A stretch of DNA of 64,000 nt from Glomus cerebriforme (taxonomy: Eukaryota > Glomeromycota > Glomeromycetes > Glomerales > Glomeraceae). The notes beneath the pieces were generated by a model. The model saw nothing but the letters and a program-made list of their open reading frames with translations, was not told where the DNA came from and did not search any database. The translations under genes and the position numbers were made by a program. Positions 11,570 to 21,377 of this stretch are shown here, one piece after another (position 1 is the stretch's first letter; each line of letters starts with the position of its first letter). The DNA lies in contig QKYT01000177.1 of the NCBI GenBank assembly GCA_003550305.1, positions 129,432 to 193,431 of the forward strand. Direction: 5' to 3'.

Positions 11570-11921
11570 TACAGTGGCTTCCAAAAAAAATGCACCAAAG
11601 TTTTTTAAATTTTAAATCATGTATTTGTTGATCAAAACAAATCCGTTTATTCTAAAATTTTTAAAATAAGTAATATAGATATCGATTTTCAAAATATATA
11701 AAATTTACCCCTATTGTTATACTAAAAATTTAATTACATCATTCTTTTTCTCAATACTATAGTATGTTTTTTTTGTCACTTTGTAAAAAAAAAAACTGAA
11801 AAATTAAAAAAAAAATTTATTATAATTATTTAATAAATTTTACAAAAAATGATTTTCTTTATATATGCTAATTAAAAAATTACAAAAAAACCATATATTT
11901 TTTATTAAGTTTAACTAACTA

Positions 11922-13451
11922 ATGAGCAGAGAGCACAAGCAATTAATTACCATGCTTGAAAGCGGTCTTACTACAAAAATAGTTGTGAAGAAAATTGGTT
12001 GTAAAAGTCATACAATAATTTTAAGACTTAAACAAAAGTATAAAAAAATAGGTAAAGTGAAAAACAAACTAGGTTCTAGCCATCCATGTAAGTTAAATGA
12101 GCGGGATAAACATGGTCTTGTAAGACGTATAATGAGAATGTTCAAATGCGGTTCAACTTCAAAAATTGTTGAAAACTAATGACAATCTCAAGGTCAGCAG
12201 CAACACTATACATAAGATTTTATGAAGAAATAGTTTAGTAACTCAAGTAAAATAAAAGAAACTACTTCTATCTAAAAAATATCATGAAAAACATCTTAAA
12301 TTTGTGAAAAGGTATAAGGACTGAACAGTAAGTAACTGAGAGAAGGTGGTATAATTGGATGAGTCCAAATTTCAAATATTTGGCTCAGATGAATGACAAT
12401 ATTGCTAAAAAATAATAGGAGAACCACTTCAAGATGCTCATGTTAAGCCAACTGTCAAGTTTGGTGGTAGGTCAGTTTTTGTTTAGGGTGTTTTACATCT
12501 CGTGGTAAAGATGATGCTGCAATTATTTTTACAAATCTGCAATATTGCAGAATTTTGAATCGAATTGCATATAGTAATCCGCAATTCTGCAATTCCAATC
12601 ACATAAATTATATAAATTACAAAATCGCAAATTACTCGAGATCTGGTGATTAGATTTTGATGAAATATATTTCATTCGAATCCTCTCATTAAGACGAATC
12701 GAATGGTATAAATATCGAATTTCTAACATCAATATTGGCAGAGATACAACTACACAAACATTTAACAAATTTTGGAAATGAAATATGATCCAATGATTGG
12801 ATTTTAATAAACTTTATACCATTTGATTCGTTTCAATGAGAGGATTCGAATGGTAGTAATTTTAACTTTCTAACATCAATATTGGCGGAGTTATGCTTAA
12901 TAAATTTACAATATATAATTTTGGCCAAAATTGCGGAATCGGACCTTAATTTCCACAATTGTTCGCAATATTGCAAATTGCAATTATTCTGCAATTGCCT
13001 ATTTGCAGACCCATTTTTATCTCATAGTTTTGGTTATCTTTGCAAAATTGATGGAGGACTTGATGCTGAACTTTATCAAAAAATTTTAGATGAGGATTTT
13101 ATAGAGACTTTGAATTTTTATGAATTAGATGTTGGGGATATTATCTTCATGCAAGATAATGATCCCAAACACATTGCTATACTAACTAAAAAATAGGTTA
13201 AAGATAATCATGTAGAAATTTTACCTTGGCCATCACAGTTTCTGGATTTAAATCCAATTGAACACTTATGGGATGATGTAAACTGCTGTATCAGATCATC
13301 AGACATCGAAATTAAGGGTAAGAAAATGCTTTGGAAATATGTTTCAAAAATATGGAATAAGACTACTTTAGAGATATGTACTAAGCTAATAGAAATAATG
13401 TCAGAAAGAATTAAAGACATTATTAAAGCAAAGGAAGGATATACTCGATAG
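11922..13451 (+). pseudogene. Tc1-type transposase, interrupted
   Basis: The first open part (11922-12179) has the N-terminal helix-turn-helix style of Tc1 transposases. After it, in broken frames, come the DESKFQIFGSDE motif (first catalytic Asp), then after the inserted MITE GYLCKIDGGLDAELYQKIL, FMQDNDPKH (second catalytic Asp) and LDLNPIEHLWDDV (third acidic residue). In-frame stops interrupt the first segment at 12177 and again before 13200. It is dead, and the catalytic core is cut by the nested MITE between the first and second acidic residues. Confidence 0.85.
12530..13018. mobile_element. MITE copy B, nested inside the Tc1 transposase
   Basis: This block matches copy A (11030-11569 plus 13744-13853): same beginning (GCAATATTGCAGAATTTTG), same internal unit with GATTAGATTTT and ATCGAATGGTATAAAT, same end (GCAATTGCCTATTTGCAGAC). 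It has two internal units of about 148 bp where copy A has three. It interrupts the transposase between a TSRG and a GYLCKIDGG motif. Ends are approximate, because short target duplications could not be fixed by eye. Confidence 0.75.
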
Positions 13452-13743
13452 TGAAAAATATTTTGATAAATTTTTAATTAGTATTAATTTAGTTTTTCTT
13501 CATTTTTTTAATAAATTTATTATATTAATAAAAGTGCCAAAATAAACGTACTAACGTTTTGATAAAAAATCATGTAATTAAAATGATTTACCTTATTAAG
13601 TTCTATTAAAATTAATGTATTATAAAAATCTGATATTATACTATATATATTATAAATATAAAGTTTATACAAAATCATATGATTGAAAAATATGTAATTT
13701 AAGATTTAAAAAACTTTAGTGCATTTTTTTGGAAACCACTGTA

Positions 13744-13853
13744 TATTAATTCTGACCAAAATTGTAGAATTAGACTTTAATTTTTACAATTATCTGCAAT
13801 ATCACAAATCGCAATTATTTTTCAATTGCCTATTTATGGACTTATTCTTACTG
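13744..13853. mobile_element. Right part of MITE copy A
   Basis: The sequence GACCAAAATTGTAGAATTAGAC through GCAATTGCCTATTTATGG corresponds to the last 110 bp of copy B. Together with 11030-11569 it makes one MITE into which the Tc1 element inserted. About 19 bp of the family sequence (ataattYYRgccaaaatt) appears on both sides of the Tc1 element, which is more than the TA expected and remains unexplained. Confidence 0.65.
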
Positions 13854-13959
13854 GCAGGTATCAGATTATTTATAGATAATTGCACTTCTGATACTATATT
13901 ATTTGTTTTATAAATCGATGAATATTACTTGAGTTGAACTACTATAAACTTTGTTATAT

Positions 13960-14340
13960 TGATAGGTTTCTTAGAAAAGAAATCATTTTGTGACTGTCTG
14001 GACTTTTGTTCCAATTTTATAACTCTAGCCTTAAGTTCAGCATTTTTAACTGAAGTATCTGCACTATTTTTTCTAATTTCTCAATTCTGGTCTTGTATTT
14101 AGTATTCTTAGCATCATACTTAGCATTTTTCTTTATAATCAGTCTTTAATTTTGTATTCTTATTTTTCAGTCTCAATCTTAATAACCTTCTTTTTAAGTT
14201 TAAAAATCTTAGCATTTTTGGCCTTAAGCTTAGCTTTTTTCTGCCTTAATTTTAGCATACTTAGCCTTAAACTCAATAAAATATTGCCTTAATAAATCTA
14301 TTTTGGATTGTATATCTGCTAAATATAATATTATTTGTAT
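13960..14340 (-). pseudogene. Decayed coiled-coil gene
   Basis: Read on the minus strand in broken frames, the DNA repeats a K-A-K-x-A-x-I/L-K-A type heptad (for example IDLLRQYFIEFKAKYAKIK, then several NAK/AELK-like units). The underlying DNA repeats a word like CTTAGCATTTTTGGCCTTAAG. This is the pattern of a long coiled coil that has accumulated stops and frameshifts. No partner domain was found. Confidence 0.4.
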
Positions 14341-14879
14341 TCTATATGTTATAAGGTTAGTATTTAAAATTGAAAAATTTACATGATATCTTAATTAATA
14401 GTCAGCAACTTTTGTCAAAAAAAAATTTTTTATTATTATATGCAAAAAATAAATATAAAAGTCCAGGATTTTATCCATATTACATGATGATTTTTTTTTA
14501 TATTAATATTCTGTACAATTATTTCTTATTATATTTTTCCATCTTTGTTTTTTTAATATTAGAAGAGTCTTCAACTTTTACCTTATCCTTCATCAAATCT
14601 ATAATTACTTTTATAACCTTCTTCATACTTTAATGAAGTTCTCTATCATTATTCAAAATATTTTTGATAAGGATGATATGATAGTTAGCAGTTTTCAAGC
14701 AATAAATTCTTTCTAGTATATATATGAGAAAGTACTAATTTGAAATTAGAATAAAGAAAAAAAAATATGAGACCAGCAGTTAGAAAAGTCTTAAAAAAAA
14801 AATGTCATACCTGTAGTAATAATTCCATATAGATAATCAAATTCATTATCAAAAATTTTAAATACCTTTTTTTTTCTTA

Positions 14880-16205
14880 TGTTTATCTCTTAAGCTATAT
14901 CATATTTTGCATGAATTCTACTATCAAATTCTTTTGTTTTAATTCAGTGAATAAATTTACTGATTTCTTCTAACAAAATCTTTTATTTACAAATATCATA
15001 AATTCATTATATCCAGTTGCCTTTACATTTTTATTTTTACTTTCTTTTAAAAAATGTATATCTAATATATAAGTAGTTATTACAATCATTGGCTCTAAAA
15101 TCTTTGCTACCAAATTTAATATTTTCCAAAATTCTTTTAATAGTACATAATTCATTATTCTTTCATTTATTTTTTGGCAAATTTCAGGATTCATTAATAT
15201 TTATTTAAAGTAATTTTTGATTTTTAAAGTGATTAAAAGCAGCTAAGATGTATATATTTATCATGTAAGTATTAGTAAAACTAATGCAATTTCTTTTTCA
15301 TAATTTTTAATTTAAATATATTTTAATTTTGCTACTTGCATATGAGACTTAAAATAATTTACTATTATTTTAGTATTATTAATTACAGTTTTAGTTTCAT
15401 TAATCTTTAAAATATCTTTAATTAAAAGATTAATAACAAATAATATTGTAATATTTTTCTTTAATTCATCTTCATACTACTTTTATAATATTAGCAATAT
15501 CTGTAATTACTGCTGAAAATTTTTAAACATTAACAACTTCTATTTGTTAAATTATTTGATTTTTGAAATCCATTCTTCTGTATAAGATTCTTTACCTGAA
15601 AATGTAGTATTAAAAAAATTGGTTTTGAAGTACTATATAAATAATAAAATTTGTACTGATTCTTAATTAATATTAGACTACTCATCAAAAATCATACAAA
15701 AAGTTTTTGTATTAAAAATTTGTTATTCTGCTTATATTTTTATCTTATCATAAACATTATTTAATAATTCATTGGTGAGTTTTCTTTTTATTTGATAACT
15801 TAAAAGATGGCCAAAGACATTAAAAAAATTAAATAACAAGTAGATTATCAATAAAAGAGAATGATACTTTGACTAAATATAATGCTTGTGCGAGTTAACA
15901 TTCAAAAGTTTCTTGTTCTTCTTCACACATATAATCAATAAAATTCTCAATTCTTGATGTTTTAGTTATTTTAGTTTATTTTACAGGTTTGCAAATATAT
16001 TTATATGAGTAGTATTTGAAGTAATATTTAAAATAATATAGTATTTGAATGGAATAGTATTATGTGTAGAATCTTGTGAAGTATTATTTTATTTTTTAGA
16101 TTTTGTATTATCTGATATGTTAAACATTTATCAAAATGATTTTGCATTTGTAAAAAACAGTATCAAAAACTTTAGAACAGTAATTGCATTATACAGAAGG
16201 ATGTA
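14880..16205 (-). pseudogene. hAT-family transposase remnant with BED-finger trace
   Basis: In broken minus-strand frames the order matches a hAT transposase. Near 16190 is a CNYCSKVF motif of a BED zinc finger; near 15800-15900 is an LAQALYLVKVSFSFIDN-like segment followed by a WPSFKLSNKKK motif; near 15680-15720 the IFDE..SNI stretch; near 15580 an EEWISKI motif; and at 14970-15194 an EFWKILNLVAKILEPMI segment. Many stops and frameshifts are present. Termini could not be fixed, but motifs such as GGTTAATTAATCACAATTA at 16450-16470 look like hAT subterminal repeats. Confidence 0.7.
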
Positions 16206-16474
16206 AATTTTTACTATTATCTTCAACTTAGTTTCATATAATAACTGTTTAATGTTTTCAGATAGTATTTTTCTTTTTCATTATAATTATTATAAATATT
16301 AATAAAAAAAAGATATAAATTAATGGTTAATTTGGTTAATTATGAATTGACCAATAAAAAAGAAAAATTTAATTATATAATTAATTTTTTAGATTTTTGA
16401 TTATCAAATATTAATAATTTATTTTAGCTAATTATAATTAATCAAATTAATGGTTAATTAATCACAATTAATTA

Positions 16475-16660
16475 CAGTCGTCCCCCTCTATAGGCATCTC
16501 CTGTTTAGTCACACCTCTCTTATAAGCACATTTATGCTTGGTCCAAGTTACTAATAATATTATTAAAAAAACTTCCTCTATAGTCACATCATATAGGTTT
16601 TTTATAATCACACCTTTTTTTTTCAGTCCTAAGAGGTGTGATTATATAGGGGGACGACTG
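16475..16660. mobile_element. Pogo/Tigger-like MITE, TA target
   Basis: The left end reads CAGTCGTCCCCCTCTATA and the reverse complement of the right end reads CAGTCGTCCCCCTATATA. TA flanks both ends (16473-16474, 16661-16662). Internally a CCTCTATAGTCACAC-like word recurs in both orientations, so the 186-bp element folds on itself. Termini starting CAGTCG with a C run are typical of pogo-type Tc1/mariner elements (family knowledge). It has no coding capacity and sits in hAT-like AT-rich DNA. Confidence 0.85.
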
Positions 16661-16919
16661 TAATTATATTTAATTATTAATCTCTATCCCTAATAAAACA
16701 GCTGTAAAAAATTGTATAATAAATTATTTAGACTGATAGATGTAATAGATAATAAAAAAATTAATAATAATACTTTGTCAAAAATTAGTATTAAAAATGT
16801 TATTAAAATAATTTGATTACTTTTTGATTTCTTAAAACTCAAAAAGACTTATATAGTACATATAATCAAAAAAGTTTGGTTAAAAGAATTAAAAGAAAGT
16901 AGATTCTCCCTAATATTTA

Positions 16920-18214
16920 CAGTACTGGCAGAAAAAACTGACGATTTTTTGTTTTTTAAAAAATCGGTCAGCTGATCAATTTTTTCTGTAACACTAATAC
17001 AAAATATGATGTGACTTGATTATTTACGTTATAAACTTAAAAAAATGGTGGCTTGGCTGCTAAAAATGTAGTATAATGATAATACTTAAGAAACGTTATA
17101 ATCTAATTAAGACTTTATAGAAGGGTGGAGTTCATAAAGTCTTAATGTTTCAAAAAACTACTGGTTTTCCTTCAAAAACATTATATAGATGTATTAAATA
17201 ACTTAAAGAAACAAATGACTTGAAGTAAGAAAGTTGTTCAGACCGTCTAAGATGTCTTACTTCTAAGAAATATCATTATTTTGGTTGTATTGCAAAAATA
17301 AAGAAATGTGCTTCAAGTTCTGAGGTTACTGAATATTTCAAAAAAATATATTCAAGACTTAAAATTACATCACAAACAGTTAGAGAAAATCTCCAAAAGC
17401 TTGAATATAAAGTTTGTATTCCATGTTCAATTCCTTTTCTTACTAAAGATGCCATGACTCGTCATGTTGTTTAGGCAAAAACTCACCAAAGAAAACATTA
17501 GAATAAAGTTATTTTTTCTGATGAATTTACCTTTCAGATATTTCATAATATAACTCAGGTACATTATAAAAGTGATGAATTAAAACCAAGATATGCAACA
17601 GTTAAACATCCCTTTAAAGTTTATGTGTGAGTGCATTTTGCGCAAAAGAAACTGTTAGTTTTCATATGTTTACTGAAAATATGAAAATATGAATGAGAAG
17701 CTTTACCGAGAGATTTTAACCCAAAATTTATTTGAGCAAGCTTACCAGGTCCTTGGTAATGGTTGGATATTTCAACAGGATAATGATCCAAATATTGTGT
17801 TAGGCTTACGATTAGTCTTCTTAAGAAACGTTAGTCGCAAATTCTTGATTAACTATTATACTTTTCAAATCTCAATCTGATCAAAATTTATGGTCAATAA
17901 TGAAAAGAAATGTTGAAAAAAAGAACAATGTTATGATTAGTGAAAAAAATCTATCACTCAAGAGGTTTTTATGTCAACAATAGCAAATGAATAAGAGGCT
18001 ATTGATAGGAATTTATATTTTAAATTAGTGAATTCTATGTCAATGCGCATAGATTTAGTGATAGAAAGTGAAGGTGGGACGATAAATTATTGAAATTTTA
18101 TATACTTAATAAATGTATTATGAAGTACATAATATTAAAATTTTAAAGAATTTAAATAAAAATTGCATGAGATATTCGTATTTATTTAATTGTCAGTTTT
18201 TTTTACCAGCACTG
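16920..18214 (+). mobile_element. Second Tc1/mariner element, decayed
   Basis: The left terminus reads CAGTACTGGCAGAAAAAACTG and the reverse complement of the right reads CAGTGCTGGTAAAAAAAACTG, each flanked by TA (16918-16919, 18215-18216). It is about 1.3 kb, the usual size for this superfamily. Its termini and transposase differ from those of the element at 11572-13741, so it is a separate family. Confidence 0.85.
17040..18090 (+). pseudogene. Tc1-type transposase pseudogene
   Basis: Broken plus-strand frames give, in order: an N-terminal helix-turn-helix-like part (TGFPSKTLYRCIK), YRSGRP-like remnants, KVIFSDEFTFQIF (first catalytic Asp), YREILTQNLFEQA, GWIFQQDNDP (second Asp) and LWSIMKRNVEKKN, the usual segment after the third acidic residue. 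At least four stops and a frameshift at about 17790 (the DPKH motif reads DPNI) make it inactive. Confidence 0.8.
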
Positions 18215-18639
18215 TAAATTGCTTTCGTGATAGTAGTTTTAGAAAGTTTATTAAATCTAGAGATTTTTAATATATAATTAAATGAAAAAATTATGGAACT
18301 CAAAATAAAAATATTATTTAAAAAACTTAATAGATTTAAATTTTGTAAAATAATACTATTTTTATTATTCTTTAATTAAATAATTCTTTTTTAAAAAAAA
18401 ATTTCTTAAAAAAAATTTTTGAATAGTTTTATTGATAATAAAAATTATAAAATTAATGAATTTAAACACAAAAAAGGTGAACATATAGAAGACAGAAAAA
18501 ATGAAGTTGAATAAAATAAAGTTAATAAAAAAGGTGAAGAAAATAATATTATAGTACTTTAAATGAGTTAAGTTAACTTAAATCAAGTTACAAAATATAT
18601 CTAATAAAATTAATTATTTGTCAAATGTAGTATTTTGAA

Positions 18640-19690
18640 CAGATCAGTTTAAATGGGATTTGATTTAAATTTGATTTGATCTGAATTCAGTTTGAAACTA
18701 ATCTAAACTAATCTGAATCTGACTAGATCTGAATCTGATCCAGATTTGAACTGAACTGAACTGAATCTAATTGTTCATCCAGTTTTCTAAAAAAAAGAGA
18801 AAGAAGATATTAATTACATTTNNNNNNNNNNNNNNNNNNNNNNNNNNNNNNNNNNNNNNNNNNNNNNNNNNNNNNNNNNNNNNNNNNNNNNNNNNNNNNN
18901 NNNNNNNNNNNNNNNNNNNNNNNNNNNNNNNNNNNNNNNNNNNNNNNNNNNNNNNNNNNNNNNNNNNNNNNNNNNNNNNNNNNNNNNNNNNNNNNNNNNN
19001 NNNNNNNNNNNNNNNNNNNNNNNNNNNNNNNNNNNNNNNNNNNNNNNNNNNNNNNNNNNNNNNNNNNNNNNNNNNNNNNNNNNNNNNNNNNNNNNNNNNN
19101 NNNNNNNNNNNNNNNNNNNNNNNNNNNNNNNNNNNNNNNNNNNNNNNNNNNNNNNNNNNNNNNNNNNNNNNNNNNNNNNNNNNNNNNNNNNNNNNNNNNN
19201 NNNNNNNNNNNNNNNNNNNNNNNNNNNNNNNNNNNNNNNNNATATTAATTACATTTTCTAATAATTAATAAAGTAAAAAAAAGAATAATGAACTTACATT
19301 TGTCCAAGATTCCAGTCATTAAGCTTTATCTGTTCATTTGAATTTTCTAAAAAAAAAAGAAAGAAGATGTTAGTTATGTTCCCTTAAGTAAAAAAAAATA
19401 AAAATAAATAAAAAAACGAATTTACCTTAGTTCGTTCAGAAACTGTTTGTTTGGATTTCTCCATTCATTTAAATTCCATCTTTAAAAAAAAAAAGGAAAA
19501 TTAATTATGCTTTTTGAAAGTAAAAAATAAAAATATGCAGATTTGAATCTGATCTGGATTTTTTTGTAATATGATCTAATTTAATTGAATCAGATTCAGA
19601 TTGGATTTATTTGATTTAGATCAGATTCATAGATCTTAAAATTTGCAAACTGATCTGAATCTGTTTCAGATTAAATTTGCAGATTAAATA
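18640..19690. repeat. Inverted-flank tandem-repeat block around an assembly gap
   Basis: On the left (about 18650-18775) and right (about 19540-19690) the word GATCTGAATCTGATC and variants such as CTGAACTGAACTGAATC are repeated, largely in opposite orientation. Between them tandem units of about 110-120 bp contain TTTTCTAAAAAAAAGA-AAGAAGAT followed by TTAATTACATTTT. The same short sequence ATTAATTACATTT abuts the undetermined stretch on both sides, so the gap is probably a collapsed part of the array. The overall plan resembles the fold-back element at 1209-1897. Confidence 0.6.
18822..19241. other. Assembly gap (420 undetermined bases)
   Basis: Continuous run of N inside a tandem-repeat array. 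The open frame that spans it is meaningless. Confidence 0.98.
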
Positions 19691-20633
19691 TATAAACTTT
19701 AAATCTATGCAAATTAATTTTAGTTAAAATTAGCAATTTTTTTCTCATCATTTTTCTTTAAAAAAATTAAATTTAAGTTCTCCAATAATTTTTTATACTA
19801 TGATTTTAACAAATTCTCCTTTAAGTAAAACTTTTTCTTGAATTAATAAAAGAATATCTGTAATATTTATTAATGATATTGCCTTCCAGTATGGTATATA
19901 ATCTGTATATAGAATTGATGCTATTAATAAATTAATATTCATTAAATAATCTTAACTAATTTATCTATTTAAAAAATATATCAAATTTATGATTATCTTT
20001 AATGTAGTATTTCAATTTGGGATATCTGTAATTTATTTATCTGATCTGGTTAGAATCTGATATTTATTTATTTGATATGGTTGGAATTTGCAATTTATTA
20101 TTAATTATTAGAAAAATTTGCTAGATAATAGATATCTAAAAAATATCTGTTAAAAATTCTAGGATGAGGATAAACAAATTGTTATAAAACATTTAATACT
20201 AACAGATAATTTTGGATTGAATCCATTATTATTTACCATCGGAGAAATCTGATCTGTTAACTGCTGAATGATAGATATCCATCAAAAAACTGGATAATGA
20301 TTGGAATACTACTTTAATGCTATACACATAAGCTTTTCAAAATATTTTTCTAATGCTGGAAAAAAATATAATGGTTTTTCTTTAAGGTTAATACATATAA
20401 GTTCTTGTAATGCTTTTGCTTTTTTTTGTTGCTTTGGTGGTGGCAAATTCAATAATTTTAAGGTATTTTAATAATAGAATATATAATATAGCAACAGTTT
20501 CGGCGATCATTGATCAGGCTGTGTAACCTATTTTAAGATCATCAATTCTACATGTGATTTGTATTACCATGAAATACATAATTTCTCAAAGGTTCTTATG
20601 TTTACTCAAATTCCTTCATAAAGTTACTATTCA
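19691..20633. other. AT-rich repeat DNA and LSM6 upstream region
   Basis: At 20030-20310 a GATATCTG/ATCTGATCTGGTTAG word recurs, resembling transposon subterminal repeats. On the minus strand at about 20310-20460 a coding-like relic keeps LPPPKQQKKAKALQELI and KPLYFFPALEKYFEKLM. The last 170 bp should hold the LSM6 promoter and leader, but I see no clear motif. Confidence 0.4.
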
Positions 20634-21013
20634 ATGCAGAATCAACAAGAAAGATCACCAACAGAATTCTTAAATAATGTCATTGGTAGGCCTGTACTTG
20701 TTAAACTGAATTCAGGTGTTGACTATCGAGGTAAATATTAAAATATTCGTCTCTAAGTTATTCTAAATCTAATTTATTTATTTATTTTGTAGGAATTCTA
20801 TCTTGTTTGGATGGTTATATGAACATTGCTCTTGAACAAACTGAAGAATGGGTTAATGGTCAACTTAAGAACAAATATGGTGATGCATTCATTCGTGGAA
20901 ATAATGGTATATAATATATAATTTTATCTTATTTTATGCAAAGATAATACAGCAGATAGTAAATTTTTTTTATATATATAGTTTTGTACATTAGCGCTGA
21001 TAAATCTAGATAA
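20634..21013 (+). CDS. LSM6: U6 snRNA-associated Sm-like protein LSm6
   Basis: LSm6 is one subunit of the Lsm1-7 ring that drives mRNA decapping in the cytoplasm and the Lsm2-8 ring that binds the U6 snRNA 3' end in the nucleus. Three exons (20634-20730, 20793-20906, 20982-21013) join in phase to an 80-residue protein, the usual size. The sequence shows Sm1 (VLVKLNSGVDYRGILSCLDG, then YMNIALEQTEEW) and Sm2 (AFIRGNNVLYIS); conservation with LSM6 from other eukaryotes is very high. Start: first ATG, followed by MQNQQERSPTEFLNN, matching the family's short N-terminus. The stop is followed by a possible 3'-UTR intron (about 21021-21102). The next gene lies tail-to-tail. Confidence 0.97.
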
Positions 21014-21377
21014 CTTCAAAGGTACGCAATTTTTTATTTTATTTTGTGCAAACAAAGAGAATCATTAATTTATAATCAATCATGTCAACTTTTTTCATTA
21101 GGTAAAATTAATATCCTTAATAAACTTGAACAGTAGTTTTTCTAATAAATTTGTTATATGTTAAATGACTATCAAACAATTCAAACAATTCCATACTGTG
21201 TACATTTAGATATTTTAAATTTTAGTAGGGTACGATATGATATATAATTAGATATATAATTAATAATAATAAAAATAATAATAAAAATAATAATAATTAA
21301 TATTAAAAAATTATTTAATATGTACAAAATGAAATTTACTTATTACTTATTATTCTATCGTTATATCTATAACCATA
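21014..21377. other. Convergent intergenic region
   Basis: It separates the 3' ends of LSM6 and the minus-strand gene. It contains a TAA/ATAA simple repeat at about 21260-21310 and, just after the LSM6 stop, GGTACG ... TTTTTCATTAG, a plausible 3'-UTR intron. Confidence 0.5.

Larger units (their letters stand above)
11572..13741 (+). mobile_element. Tc1/mariner element carrying a nested MITE
   Basis: The left terminus reads CAGTGGCTTCCAAAAAAAAT and the reverse complement of the right terminus reads CAGTGGTTTCCAAAAAAATG; similarity extends for about 55 bp. TA dinucleotides flank both ends (11570-11571, 13742-13743). The interior encodes a Tc1-type transposase on the plus strand, broken by stops and by a MITE at about 12530-13018. 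Without that insert the element would be about 1.7 kb, normal for Tc1. Confidence 0.88.

Noticed and set aside
14370..14633. Plus-strand 87-codon frame
   Set aside because: A/T-driven Phe/Ile/Leu frame opposite the decayed coiled-coil and hAT region, without coding features.
18771..19268. Plus-strand 165-codon frame
   Set aside because: Nearly all of it is undetermined bases.
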